A stretch of DNA of 64,000 nucleotides from Negativicoccus succinicivorans (lineage in GTDB: Bacteria > Bacillota > Negativicutes > Veillonellales > Negativicoccaceae), in contig NZ_JACHHI010000001.1 in the NCBI RefSeq assembly GCF_014207605.1, positions 124,001 through 188,000 of the forward strand, given 5' to 3'. The position numbers and the translations under genes are program-made. Below are positions 55,519 through 64,000 of the stretch, one piece after another. Within the stretch, counting starts at the first letter, position 1; every line of letters starts with the position of its first letter. A model generated the notes under the pieces. The model worked only from the letters and a program-made list of their open reading frames with translations, did no database searches and was not told the origin of the DNA.

Positions 55519-56399
55519 TGGAACAAAAAGGAATTGTGACACGCAATCAGAACGGTTATTTTACAGTTTCTGATTCTCACGGACATGAATACACCTGCAA
55601 AAGCCGGGGGCGACTAAAACTGGAATCTTCCGGCATTTTGGTAGGTGATTATGTAAGCATTGATGTGCTTACGGAAACAACCGGTATGATTATTTCCGTA
55701 CATCCGCGCAAGACGACGTTACAGCGTCCGCATGTTGCCAATGTCACACATTTGATTGCCGTGATGGCAGTAGCACAGCCTGAACCGAATTTGTTTTTAC
55801 TCGACCGCATTTTAATGATGGCGGAAAAGCAAGGTTTGGATCCGTTAATATGTTGGACAAAAGTGGATTTAGATCACGTAAAAGCGAAACGTCTGACAGC
55901 GGACTATGCTAATGTTCCCTACATTACTTTGCAATCCGGTTATGATCAGCCGGTACGCGAACCGTTACTAGCGATCCTACAGGGACACATCAGCGTCTGC
56001 TGCGGTCCGTCGGGTGTGGGAAAGTCTACTTTAATCAATCATTTGGCGCAAACAGACACCCTGCGCACGCAAAGTGTCAGTTCAAAAATTGGTCGCGGAC
56101 GTAATACTACTCGTCATGCCAAGTTGCTGCGACTGGCGCCGGATACATTCATTATGGATACGCCGGGGTTTGCGTCGCTTTCCTACTTACCGCGTGAAGT
56201 GACTGATATTGCTGCACGTTTTCGTGATTTTGTGCCCTACTTAGGTCAATGCCGATTTGGTGATTGCCGCCATTTAAAAGAGCCGCACTGTGCTGTCAAA
56301 GGGGCGGTAGAAAGCGGTGCTATTTTACAAAGTCGCTATGACTCCTACCAAGCGTTGGCAGAAGAGTGGCTGGAAAAAGAGAGAGGCAGATATCGATGA
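55518..56399 (+). CDS. rsgA: Ribosome small subunit-dependent GTPase RsgA
   Basis: 293 residues. OB domain first (about 1-68), then the circularly permuted G domain, where the G4-type TKVD precedes G1 GPSGVGKST near residue 163 and G3 DTPGF, and a C-terminal zinc knuckle with CRFGDCRH and HCAV. Checks late 30S assembly. Translationally coupled to prkC (TAATG) and rpe (ATGA). Confidence 0.96.
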   Translation: MEQKGIVTRNQNGYFTVSDSHGHEYTCKSRGRLKLESSGILVGDYVSIDVLTETTGMIISVHPRKTTLQRPHVANVTHLIAVMAVAQPEPNLFLLDRILMMAEKQGLDPLICWTKVDLDHVKAKRLTADYANVPYITLQSGYDQPVREPLLAILQGHISVCCGPSGVGKSTLINHLAQTDTLRTQSVSSKIGRGRNTTRHAKLLRLAPDTFIMDTPGFASLSYLPREVTDIAARFRDFVPYLGQCRFGDCRHLKEPHCAVKGAVESGAILQSRYDSYQALAEEWLEKERGRYR

Positions 56400-57046
56400 T
56401 AAAAATTGCACCATCCTTACTTTCTGCAGATTTTTCTCGCTTGCAGGAAGAGTTGAAAATGCTAACGCAAGCGGGCGCCGATATTGTCCATTTGGATATT
56501 ATGGACGGCCATTTTGTTCCGAATCTGACATTTGGTCCACCGGTGATCAAAGCGCTACGGCCCCACAGCGATTTAGTGTTTGATGCCCATTTAATGGTCG
56601 AACAACCGAGTGATTATATTGAACCACTACATGAGGCCGGCTGTGATATGGTATCTTTTCATTATGAAACAGAACCACATGCGGATCGCGTAGTGCAGCT
56701 GATCAAAAAGTACGACATGCAAGCCGGTATGGTATTAAATCCGTCTACTCCTGTAGAGGTATTGCAAGATATTTTGCCGGCGCTTGATTTTGTGTTGTTG
56801 ATGAGCGTCAATCCGGGATTTGGAGGCCAAAAATTCATTCCTTATGTGACTGCCAAAGTAAAACGTTTAGCCGAACTAATTGAACGCACGAAGAGCTCCG
56901 CGTCGATTGAAATCGACGGCGGTGTAGGACCGCAAAATGCGGCTTCGTTGATCGCAGCGGGGGCAAATATTTTAGTCGCTGGCTCCGCTGTATTTAACAG
57001 TGCAGATCGTGCCGAGATGATTCGTACATTACGTAATTCGCAATAA
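56396..57046 (+). CDS. rpe: Ribulose-phosphate 3-epimerase
   Basis: 216 residues from ATG 56396; an earlier frame start at 56366 lies inside rsgA. TIM-barrel motifs IAPSLLSADFSRL, VHLDIMDGHFVPNLTFGP, SVNPGFGGQ and IEIDGGV, with metal ligands His and Asp. Interconverts ribulose 5-P and xylulose 5-P, feeding transketolase and also supplying ribulose 5-P to riboflavin synthesis downstream. Confidence 0.96.
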   Translation: MIKIAPSLLSADFSRLQEELKMLTQAGADIVHLDIMDGHFVPNLTFGPPVIKALRPHSDLVFDAHLMVEQPSDYIEPLHEAGCDMVSFHYETEPHADRVVQLIKKYDMQAGMVLNPSTPVEVLQDILPALDFVLLMSVNPGFGGQKFIPYVTAKVKRLAELIERTKSSASIEIDGGVGPQNAASLIAAGANILVAGSAVFNSADRAEMIRTLRNSQ

Positions 57047-57057
57047 CTTAATATGTC

Positions 57058-57177
57058 GTGTCTTTGAGGCAAGGTGAGGGTCAATTGACTCAATTCCTGA
57101 CCGGCGGTAAAGTCCGCAAGCGCAAGCTGATTCGATGAAATTTCGAAACCGACAGTATAGTCTGGCTGGGAAAGGAC
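57058..57177 (+). promoter_or_regulatory. FMN riboswitch (RFN element)
   Basis: Core elements of the RFN consensus are present in order: GAGGCAAGGTGA, CCTGACCGGCGGTAAAGTCC, CGCAAGC, GATTCGATGAAATTTCGAA, CCGACAGTATAGTCTGG and the closing GGGAAAGGAC. P1 pairs the region near 57058-57064 with AAAGGAC (57171-57177). Placed ahead of a terminator and the complete ribDEBAH cluster, so FMN is expected to shut the operon. Confidence 0.95.
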
Positions 57178-57210
57178 AAAAAAGGACACTTTTACGTTGT
57201 CCTTTTTTCT
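57178..57210 (+). terminator. FMN riboswitch terminator
   Basis: Stem AAAAAAGGACA (57178-57188) / TGTCCTTTTTT (57198-57208), 9-nt loop, T-rich tail, 16 nt before the ribD start. Confidence 0.9.
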
Positions 57211-57225
57211 TTATGGAGGCATATT

Positions 57226-58359
57226 ATGCAAGCTGATATATCGACAGAAGATATTTTGTACATGGAGCGAGCGCTGCAACTCGCACAAATCGGGACAATA
57301 GCCGTACGGCCTAATCCGTTTGTCGGGGCGGTGGTTGTTAAAAACCATACGATTGTCGGGGAAGGATGGCATCAAAAAGCAGGCGGTCCGCACGCAGAAA
57401 TCTGGGCATTGCAAGACGCAGGCGAAGCAGCGCGAGATGCTACTTTATATGTAACACTTGAACCGTGTTCACATTACGGAAAAACACCTCCATGTACTCA
57501 AGCGATCATAACGGCAGGTATCAAACGCGTGGTCTGTGCATGTTGTGATCCGTTTACAAAAGTCAACGGGAAGGGCATCAAGATATTAGAAGAGGCCGGT
57601 ATAGAAGTAGTGTGCGGCGTTTGTGAAGAAAAAGCACGCAAAATTAACCGCGGCTTTTTTCGTAGCATTGAGCAAAAGCGACCGCAGGTGGTGGCGAAAA
57701 TGGCGACGACGCTGGATGGCAAAACGGCTACAGTCACTGGAGAATCCCAATGGATTACCGGCAAAGAAGCGCGTCATGATGTGCAGCGTTTGCGTTCTCT
57801 TAGCGATGCCATCACGGTAGGTATTAATACCGTACTTGCCGATGATCCGCAGCTTACGGTGCGAGATTTTTCTCGCCCTAAACAACCGTGGCGTGTGATT
57901 TGGGACAAAACGGCACGATTACCGCTTACCGCCACGATAGTTACACAGTTGCCTGAACGAACAATTTTATTTTGCACACAGGAGGCTGCCCCAAATCGAC
58001 TTGAGGCACTGCGTCAGCAGGGAGTCAATGTGGAATTATTATCCTGTAATGCCGAAGGCGAACCGGATATCCGAGCAGGTGTCAAATTACTCCTGGAAAA
58101 GTACGAGATTCAAACCGTTTTATTAGAAGGCGGCGCCACACTTATCGATGCGTTTTTACGAGCCGCACTTTTGGATGAAATTTATCTGTATATAGCGCCA
58201 CTTATGTTCGGTGGAGCGATGGCTAAAGGGATTAGTGCCGGAGCTGGAATTGAGGCGTTGCAAAATGCGCCGCGATATACCTTAATAGATACCCAAATGT
58301 TCGCTGATGATATTCGCCTGCATTATGAAGTAAAGGAGTTCGGATGTTTACAGGTTTGA
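57226..58359 (+). CDS. ribD: Bifunctional RibD (pyrimidine deaminase / reductase)
   Basis: 377 residues. Deaminase half (1-145): zinc ligands in GGPHAEIWAL and EPCSHYGKTPPC. Reductase half (about 150-377): KMATTLDGKTAT, WITGKEARHDVQRLR, VGINTVLADDP and LLEGGATLIDAFL. Carries out steps 2 and 3 of riboflavin synthesis. First gene after the FMN riboswitch, ATG after GGAGG. Overlaps ribE by 16 nt. Confidence 0.96.
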   Translation: MQADISTEDILYMERALQLAQIGTIAVRPNPFVGAVVVKNHTIVGEGWHQKAGGPHAEIWALQDAGEAARDATLYVTLEPCSHYGKTPPCTQAIITAGIKRVVCACCDPFTKVNGKGIKILEEAGIEVVCGVCEEKARKINRGFFRSIEQKRPQVVAKMATTLDGKTATVTGESQWITGKEARHDVQRLRSLSDAITVGINTVLADDPQLTVRDFSRPKQPWRVIWDKTARLPLTATIVTQLPERTILFCTQEAAPNRLEALRQQGVNVELLSCNAEGEPDIRAGVKLLLEKYEIQTVLLEGGATLIDAFLRAALLDEIYLYIAPLMFGGAMAKGISAGAGIEALQNAPRYTLIDTQMFADDIRLHYEVKEFGCLQV

Positions 58360-58988
58360 TTGAACAAGTTGGCACGATACGGCGGCTGGAACGAAACGGT
58401 ACCAGCTACTTGCTGACCATTGCGCATCTGCCGTGGGATGAGCCGCTTAAAGCAGGGGACAGCGTCGCTGTTAACGGCATTTGTCTGACGACAGTCGATG
58501 TGCAAGCACAGGCATTTAGTGCGACTGCCATGCCGGAAACAGTACAACATAGCGCGATGGCCAAGTGGCAATTGGGGATGCATGTTAATTTAGAACGGGC
58601 ATTATCGGTAAACGGACGTTTACACGGTCACTTTGTTTCCGGGCATATTGACGGTATCGGCAAAGTCAGCCAAATTCGAAGGGATGAAATAGCGCACCGC
58701 ATACGGGTTCAAGTGGAACCTGCACTATTACGGCATATTATTCCCAAAGGGTCGATTGCGCTTGACGGTATGAGTTTGACCATAACGGAAACCGGGAAAA
58801 ATTACTTTGAGATCTCTATTATTCCGCATACCTGGCAACAAACGAATACCCGAGAATATCAAAATGGCAGTATCGTAAATATTGAGACAGATGTACTGGG
58901 GAAATACATTGATCATCTGTTGAGAAGTCAAAAAAATACCGATGAAAACCTGCAAAAGATTTTAATACAAAACGGTTTTCTGGATTGA
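58344..58988 (+). CDS. ribE: Riboflavin synthase alpha subunit
   Basis: 214 residues, two repeated lumazine-binding barrels, starting MFTGLIEQVGTI and containing VNGICLTTVD, GHFVSGHIDG and SIALDGMSLTI. Makes riboflavin from two molecules of dimethyl-ribityl-lumazine. Start after AAAGGAG inside ribD. Confidence 0.96.
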   Translation: MFTGLIEQVGTIRRLERNGTSYLLTIAHLPWDEPLKAGDSVAVNGICLTTVDVQAQAFSATAMPETVQHSAMAKWQLGMHVNLERALSVNGRLHGHFVSGHIDGIGKVSQIRRDEIAHRIRVQVEPALLRHIIPKGSIALDGMSLTITETGKNYFEISIIPHTWQQTNTREYQNGSIVNIETDVLGKYIDHLLRSQKNTDENLQKILIQNGFLD

Positions 58989-59002
58989 GGAGAGTAAGGT
59001 AA

Positions 59003-60187
59003 ATGGATTCGATTCAACAGGCCTTAAATGATTTAAAAAGCGGTAAAATGATTATAGTGGTAGATGACGAGAAGCGGGAAAATGAAGGCGATCTGGTAAT
59101 GGCTGCTCAATTTGCTACTACCGAGGCTATTAATTTTATGACGAAGGCCGCTCGAGGCATTATTTGCGTACCGATGAAGAGTAAAGATCTGGAGCGTTTG
59201 GAGATTCCTCAAATGGTTGAGGAAAATACGGACAACCATCAAACGGCTTTTACAGTTTCCGTTGATCATATTCATACCGGTACCGGCGTTTCGCCGCATG
59301 ATCGCGCGCTCACTATTAAAGAACTTTTAAATCCTGCGGCCAAAGGCAACGATTTTCGCCGTCCGGGACACGTGTTTCCGCTTCGTGTTCGGGAAGGCGG
59401 TGTGTTTGTACGTTCTGGCCATACGGAAGCCTCCATTGACTTGATGGAGTTGGCTGATTTATATCCTGCCGCTGTGATTTGTGAAATCACGGCAGACGAT
59501 GGAACGATGATGCGTCGTCCGGAATTGCAGCAATTTGCTAAAATACACGGGCTTACCATGATCAGCGTGGCGCAAATATATGAATACCGCAAGCAATCCG
59601 AGGAAATGGTACGTCGGGTAGCTACTGCAAAATTACCGACGGCATACGGTGAGTTTACCATTTATGTCTATGAAAACACATTGGATTCGTTTAACCACCT
59701 GGCCATCGTGAAAGGCGATATTAACGGCAAGGAGGATGTGTTAACCAGAATTCATTCGGAGTGTTTGACCGGAGACGTATTCGGTTCGTGCCGCTGTGAT
59801 TGCGGCGAACAACTGCATGCGGCATTGCGTCAAATTGAGGCCGCAGGCGCTGGTGTCGTTATCTACATGCGTCAAGAGGGAAGGGGCATCGGTCTAGTCA
59901 ATAAAATTCGTGCGTATAAATTGCAGGAAGAAGGCTTCGACACGGTGGAAGCTAATGAACAGCTTGGCTTTCCTGCCGACTTGCGTGAATATTCGCTCAG
60001 TGCACGCATTTTAAAAGATCTCGGCGTGAAAAGCATTCGGTTGTTGACCAATAATCCCGCCAAAATCGATAATTTAGAAAAAAATGGGGTTACCGTTACT
60101 GCACGAGAATCGATTGTTATTCCGCCCAATGATTTTGATCGCGAATATTTAAAAACCAAAGAAGATAAAATGGGGCACATTTTTTAA
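59003..60187 (+). CDS. ribBA: Bifunctional RibBA (DHBP synthase / GTP cyclohydrolase II)
   Basis: 394 residues. RibB half (1-200): [26 protein letters not shown] and [15 protein letters not shown]. RibA half (205-394): [20 protein letters not shown] with zinc-binding Cys and RQEGRGIGL. Supplies both starting branches of riboflavin synthesis from ribulose 5-P and GTP. ATG after GAGGAGAG. Confidence 0.96.
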   Translation: MDSIQQALNDLKSGKMIIVVDDEKRENEGDLVMAAQFATTEAINFMTKAARGIICVPMKSKDLERLEIPQMVEENTDNHQTAFTVSVDHIHTGTGVSPHDRALTIKELLNPAAKGNDFRRPGHVFPLRVREGGVFVRSGHTEASIDLMELADLYPAAVICEITADDGTMMRRPELQQFAKIHGLTMISVAQIYEYRKQSEEMVRRVATAKLPTAYGEFTIYVYENTLDSFNHLAIVKGDINGKEDVLTRIHSECLTGDVFGSCRCDCGEQLHAALRQIEAAGAGVVIYMRQEGRGIGLVNKIRAYKLQEEGFDTVEANEQLGFPADLREYSLSARILKDLGVKSIRLLTNNPAKIDNLEKNGVTVTARESIVIPPNDFDREYLKTKEDKMGHIF

Positions 60188-60198
60188 CGAGGTGACAT

Positions 60199-60660
60199 AT
60201 GAAAACATACAACGGAAACTTGATTGCTGACGATTTAAAAATGGCGATTGTTGTCGGTCGTTTTAATGATTTTATTACAAATCGACTCTTAAGCGGGGCA
60301 TTGGATGCACTGAAACGGCACGGCATGAAAGAGGAAAACATTACAATTGCGTACTGCCCGGGGGCGTTTGAATTACCGCTCGTAGCTAAAAAATTTGTTG
60401 CTAAAGAGGACGTAGATGCGGTTATTTGCTTAGGGGCTGTGTTACGAGGAGCTACGTCGCATTACGATCTGGTATGCAATGAAGCGGCCAAAGGTATCGC
60501 CGCCACTTCGCTTGCTTCGGGAAAACCGATTCTTTTCGGTTTGGTAACTGCTGATACTTTGGAGCAGGCGATTGAACGGGCTGGAACTAAAAGCGGCAAC
60601 AAAGGCTTTGATGCCGCTATGTCGGCCGTGGAAATGTGCAATTTATTGAAGGAGATATGA
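60199..60660 (+). CDS. ribH: 6,7-dimethyl-8-ribityllumazine synthase
   Basis: 153 residues. [47 protein letters not shown] with the catalytic His and [17 protein letters not shown]. Forms the lumazine capsid that feeds riboflavin synthase. Last rib gene; the hsp33 start lies 1 nt beyond its stop, so hsp33 may share the FMN-controlled transcript. Confidence 0.96.
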   Translation: MKTYNGNLIADDLKMAIVVGRFNDFITNRLLSGALDALKRHGMKEENITIAYCPGAFELPLVAKKFVAKEDVDAVICLGAVLRGATSHYDLVCNEAAKGIAATSLASGKPILFGLVTADTLEQAIERAGTKSGNKGFDAAMSAVEMCNLLKEI

Positions 60661-60661
60661 C

Positions 60662-61543
60662 ATGTGGAAAGATAGTATTAAACATTATCTGGCCCATGAA
60701 GGTTTAAAAATCTCGGTGGCGTATACGACCTCTGCTGTCGCGCGCGCACGAGCATTGCATGATCTTTCTCCTGTAGCTACGGCTGCATTAGGACGCGCGA
60801 TGACGGGTGCATTGCTACTCGCAACTGATTTTAAAAACCAGGAAGGCGTAAGTATTCGTTTCGACGGCGACGGACCGCTGGGCAAAGTATTTGTCGATGC
60901 CTATGAGACTAACCGTGTTCGCGGCTACGTGGAGAACGGACAGGTCGATTTGCCGCTTAACGAGCACGGAAAATTAGATGTCGGGCAAGCTGTCGGTCAG
61001 GGCATGCTGTATGTCACAAGATACTCTCTCTTGCGGCAGCCTTATCAAAGCGCTATTGAAATTCACTCGGGTGAAATCGCGGAAGACCTGGCTTATTATC
61101 TAACACTTTCGGAGCAGATCCCTTCGGCGGTAAGTCTCGGCGTGATGGTAAGTGGCGATGTACAGGTATTAGCCGCCGGAGGCATTTTGGTAGAGGCAAT
61201 GCCGGATCGTGATGAGGAAGCATTGCAGCAAATAGAAGCCAATTTGGTAAAGCTGGGACCAATTACCAATGCGATGCGTACGCATACGGAAGAAGAAATT
61301 ATTGAAATTCTCTCCCATGGTTTACATGTAGATTTACTGGCAGAAAAACCAGTGCTTTGGGAATGTACCTGTTCGTCCGAAAAATTTCTTACAGCGTTAA
61401 AGACAATTCCGAAAGAAGATCAGGAAGCTTTGCTGCAGGAAGATAAAACGGAATTGGTCTGTCACTACTGCGAACGAAAATATGTTTTTACCAAAGATGA
61501 ATTAGCAGCTGCCTTTGCTGAAAAGGAGGGGCCTAATGCGTAA
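60662..61543 (+). CDS. hslO: Redox-regulated chaperone Hsp33
   Basis: 293 residues. N-terminal core and C-terminal zinc redox switch with CTC near residue 237 and CHYC near residue 271 (the C-x-C and C-x2-C pairs). Oxidation releases zinc and activates the chaperone. GGAG 7 nt before the ATG. Placed after ribH without a visible terminator or promoter. Last 8 nt overlap the next gene. Confidence 0.94.
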   Translation: MWKDSIKHYLAHEGLKISVAYTTSAVARARALHDLSPVATAALGRAMTGALLLATDFKNQEGVSIRFDGDGPLGKVFVDAYETNRVRGYVENGQVDLPLNEHGKLDVGQAVGQGMLYVTRYSLLRQPYQSAIEIHSGEIAEDLAYYLTLSEQIPSAVSLGVMVSGDVQVLAAGGILVEAMPDRDEEALQQIEANLVKLGPITNAMRTHTEEEIIEILSHGLHVDLLAEKPVLWECTCSSEKFLTALKTIPKEDQEALLQEDKTELVCHYCERKYVFTKDELAAAFAEKEGPNA

Positions 61544-62348
61544 ACTGGCTATTATTGGAGGGACGGGAGTATATGACCCCGCGTTTCTCAATAATACGAA
61601 AACAACGTCCATCAAGACACCTTATGGGGATGCCGTTTATACATTCGGTACTTTTATGGATAAAGAAATTATTTTCATGACTCGTCATGGTGCCAATCAC
61701 ACGATTCCGCCTCATAAAATCAATTATCGTGCCAATATTTATGCTTTGAAAATGCTTGATGTTGTTGCCATTGTAGCGACTACCGCCGTCGGTTCACTCA
61801 ATCCGGACATGAAGCCGGGTGAAATGGTACTGGTCGATCAATTGCTCGATTTTACCAAATCGCGTGAACACACCTTTTATGACGGCTCTCCTTTGCCGGT
61901 AGCGCATGTGGATTTGACGGAACCTTACTGCGGTACATTACGTAAGATGATTGCAGAAGCCGCCAAGAAAGAAAAGTTGCCGTTACATAAAAAAGGGACC
62001 TATGTATGTACAGAAGGTCCGCGTTTTGAAACCGCCGGCGAAATTAAAATGTATGCGCAGCTCGGAGGTGATGTCGTAGGTATGACCAATGCCCCCGAAT
62101 GCCCATTAGCTCGGGAAGCAGAAATCGCATATACTACCGTATCGCTCGTTACCAACTTTGCCGCCGGTATTTCTCCACAGAATCTCACACATAGTGAAGT
62201 GGTAGAGGCTATGGAAAAAAATAGCGAGCAGCTGAAAAAACTCCTACAATCCGTCATGACGACATTTGACCCTGCATTTGATAGTCCGGCATTGCATGCC
62301 ATGGCAGAATACGGTGGCTTTAAAGTAGAGCAGGGAATTAAGTTATGA
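61536..62348 (+). CDS. MtnP-family phosphorylase, probably S-methyl-5'-thioinosine phosphorylase
   Basis: 270 residues from ATG 61536 after AAAGGAGGGG. IIGGTGVYDP phosphate loop, TRHGANHTIPPHKINYRANI, TYVCTEGPRFETAGEI and MTNAPECPLAREAEI place it in the MTA phosphorylase/PNP class. In adenine-specific MTA phosphorylases the purine-base residue is Asp (ATDYD); here the matching segment is VTNFAAG with Asn207, as in enzymes for 6-oxopurines such as methylthioinosine phosphorylase. The specificity is an inference from that residue. Next come mtnA and an AhcY-like gene, linked by ATGA overlaps. Confidence 0.85.
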   Translation: MRKLAIIGGTGVYDPAFLNNTKTTSIKTPYGDAVYTFGTFMDKEIIFMTRHGANHTIPPHKINYRANIYALKMLDVVAIVATTAVGSLNPDMKPGEMVLVDQLLDFTKSREHTFYDGSPLPVAHVDLTEPYCGTLRKMIAEAAKKEKLPLHKKGTYVCTEGPRFETAGEIKMYAQLGGDVVGMTNAPECPLAREAEIAYTTVSLVTNFAAGISPQNLTHSEVVEAMEKNSEQLKKLLQSVMTTFDPAFDSPALHAMAEYGGFKVEQGIKL

Positions 62349-63397
62349 GACACTTATATTGGGAAAATGGCGCACTCATCTTACTTGATCAGCGACGTTT
62401 ACCCACTGAAGAAGTGTATATCACCTGCAGAAAGGCAGCCGATGTCACTCATGCGATAGCTACCTTGGCTGTACGTGGAGCGCCGGCCATAGGTGTCGCC
62501 GCGGCGTATGCTTGCGTCTTGGCATTTGCCGAAAGCGCAACGTCAGGAAACAGCATCCCACAACAATCTACCTTTAATGCTGCCACCGAAGCTTTACGGG
62601 AAGCGCGACCGACGGCTGTCAATTTAGCCTGGGCTGTGGACTTGCAGCGTGAGATGTACGCTACACTGCTTGCACAAAATGCGTCATATGACGCAGCTTA
62701 CCAAGCATTACTTTTGCAAGCGCAAAAAGTGGATAGCGATGACCTTGCACAAAATAAAGAGATGGCTAAGCACGGCGCTGCACTTTTTGATCGACCGGTA
62801 ACGATTCTTACTCACTGCAATGCGGGAGCACTTGCTACAGGAGGTATCGGAACTGCGTTGGGAGTTATCCGTGAATTGCATCTCCAAAAAAAATTAATCA
62901 CGGTCTATATGGATGAAACACGCCCGCTGCTTCAGGGAGCTCGTCTGACGGCGTATGAATTAACGAAAGATAACATTCCCTGCACGTTAATTTGTGACAA
63001 TATGGCCGCAAGCGCTATTTTAAACAAAAAAATAGATGCCATAATCGTCGGTGCGGATCGTATTACCATGCATGGTGATGTTGCTAACAAGATCGGAACT
63101 TACGGTTTGGCTGTGTTGGCGTATTATCACAATATTCCATTTTACGTAGCAGCGCCGAGCTCGACATTTGACTTTACGCTTAAGGACGGTTCACAGATTC
63201 CCATTGAAGAGCGTGCTGCCGAAGAGGTGCGCCAATTTCAAGGGGTTTGCAGTGCGCCGCAAAATGTTGCCGTTTGGAATCCCGCATTTGATGTAACTCC
63301 CGCTGAATTGGTTACGGGAATAATTACAGAAAAAGGTGTGTTAACCGCACCATATAAGCAGGCAATCACCAAATTAAAAGAGAAGGTGAAACAATGA
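62345..63397 (+). CDS. mtnA: Methylthioribose-1-phosphate isomerase
   Basis: 350 residues. VRGAPAIGVAAAYA, THCNAGALATGGIGTALGVI with the catalytic Cys, YMDETRPLLQGARLTAYEL and GADRITMHGDVANKIGTYGLA. Isomerises methylthioribose-1-P (or 5-deoxyribose-1-P) to the ribulose form. Together with the upstream phosphorylase it starts thioribose or deoxyribose salvage; the later enzymes of the methionine salvage pathway are not in the window. ATGA overlap with both neighbours. Confidence 0.95.
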   Translation: MRHLYWENGALILLDQRRLPTEEVYITCRKAADVTHAIATLAVRGAPAIGVAAAYACVLAFAESATSGNSIPQQSTFNAATEALREARPTAVNLAWAVDLQREMYATLLAQNASYDAAYQALLLQAQKVDSDDLAQNKEMAKHGAALFDRPVTILTHCNAGALATGGIGTALGVIRELHLQKKLITVYMDETRPLLQGARLTAYELTKDNIPCTLICDNMAASAILNKKIDAIIVGADRITMHGDVANKIGTYGLAVLAYYHNIPFYVAAPSSTFDFTLKDGSQIPIEERAAEEVRQFQGVCSAPQNVAVWNPAFDVTPAELVTGIITEKGVLTAPYKQAITKLKEKVKQ

Positions 63398-64000
63398 ATT
63401 CTATCATCCGAGATTTATCTCTGGCCGCGGAAGGCGAAAAAAGAATTGATTGGGTACAAAGATATATGCCGGTGCTGCAGGAAATTCGGCGAGATTTAAC
63501 AAAGCGGCAAGCATTTGCAGGTAAAACCATAGTTATGTCGATTCACTTGGAGGCAAAAACGGCATTTTTGGCGACGGTTTTACAGGAAGCCGGAGCCAAG
63601 GTCATTGTCACCGGCAGCAATCCGCTTTCTACGCAGGATCCGATTGCCGCCGCTTTGGTTAAACGAGGTCTTACCGTATATGCTACGCACGGTTGTACCG
63701 ATGAAGAATATACACAATACTTAAACCACGCTCTGGACCACAAGCCGCATCTGATTTTAGATGACGGCGGTGATGTGACGGCGCTTGTTCTGGATAGTCG
63801 TAAAGATGCGCAGGAGCGCCTCTTGGGCGGTTCCGAAGAAACGACTACCGGTGTACAGCGTTTGCGCGTATGGGATAAGGAAAAGAAACTGCAATTCCCG
63901 ATGGTTGCTGTCAATGATTCACTGTGTAAATATCTTTTTGATAATCGCTACGGTACCGGGCAATCCGCTTGGGACGGTATTGTTCGGACGACTAATTTGA
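63394..64000 (+). CDS. ahcY: Adenosylhomocysteinase family protein (3' truncated by window edge), possibly S-inosylhomocysteine hydrolase
   Basis: First 202 residues; the frame is open at the right edge. ATG 63394 overlaps the mtnA stop (ATGA), with AGAAGGTG upstream. RIDWVQRYMPVL, SIHLEAKTAFLA, TGSNPLSTQDPIAAALV, DDGGDVTALV, SEETTTGVQRL and CKYLFDNRYGTGQS match the short thermophile/archaeal type of S-adenosylhomocysteine hydrolase rather than the long eukaryotic/proteobacterial type. Some archaeal members prefer S-inosylhomocysteine, made by a nucleoside deaminase. The NAD-binding domain is off the edge. Clustered with the MtnP-like and MtnA genes, which recycle related SAM by-products. Confidence 0.92.
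   Translation, partial: MNSIIRDLSLAAEGEKRIDWVQRYMPVLQEIRRDLTKRQAFAGKTIVMSIHLEAKTAFLATVLQEAGAKVIVTGSNPLSTQDPIAAALVKRGLTVYATHGCTDEEYTQYLNHALDHKPHLILDDGGDVTALVLDSRKDAQERLLGGSEETTTGVQRLRVWDKEKKLQFPMVAVNDSLCKYLFDNRYGTGQSAWDGIVRTTNL

Overview
The window is gene-dense chromosomal core DNA from a low-to-middle GC Firmicute. It is most likely a diderm member of the Negativicutes (Veillonellaceae-like): ctsR-mcsA-mcsB-clpC, hpf-secA-prfB, obg-yhbY-proBA-nadD-yqeK-rsfS, stp-prkC-rsgA-rpe, an ispD-ispF fusion, csaB and SAM-I/FMN riboswitches occur together. The lineage call is an inference from gene content; no rRNA gene is present. I see no transposase, integrase, phage gene, CRISPR array or restriction system.

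Layout. 1-1150: end of fakA and a divergent SpeD-like gene. 1146-5790: class III heat-shock operon under a strong promoter with paired CtsR-like boxes. 5.8-11.0 kb: radA, a PIN/TRAM membrane protein, ispDF and gltX. 11.0-14.3 kb: polar amino-acid ABC transporter with two tandem binding proteins. 14.4-15.4 kb: cold-shock protein and hpf, each with its own terminator. 15.4-28.5 kb: secA, prfB (programmed +1 frameshift), two envelope proteins of unknown function, csaB, split transketolase, ftsEX, an M23 peptidase and an S41 protease. 28.5-38.8 kb: obg, yhbY, proB, proA, a 43-residue membrane ORF, nadD, yqeK, an LCP protein, rsfS, an S1 protein, trkA and trkH. 38.8-39.3 kb: five tRNA genes (Asp, Phe, Gly, Cys, Leu). 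39.3-41.3 kb: an AT-rich gap and rqcH on the minus strand. 41.3-44.6 kb: dapF, remA, gmk, rpoZ, coaBC. 44.6-57.0 kb: SAM-I riboswitch-metK, then priA, def, fmt, DUF116, rsmB, rlmN, stp, prkC, rsgA, rpe. 57.0-60.7 kb: FMN riboswitch and ribD-ribE-ribBA-ribH. 60.7-64.0 kb: hsp33 and a thionucleoside-recycling cluster (MtnP-like, MtnA, AhcY-like) that runs off the right edge.

The genes are mostly collinear and many overlap by 1-4 bases (ATGA, TAATG), so translational coupling is common. Several starts appear to be TTG or GTG, chosen from the position of the Shine-Dalgarno sequence.

I found no large unknown system. The most informative observations are the terminal cluster, whose residues suggest salvage through inosine-type (deaminated) thionucleosides; the SpeD homologue that lacks two canonical active-site features; the tandem CtsR-like boxes with unusual spacing; the mirror-image overlapping promoters of rqcH and dapF; and the unannotated-looking 43-residue ORF between proA and nadD. 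All functions are assigned by reading motifs and family resemblance; no database search was run.
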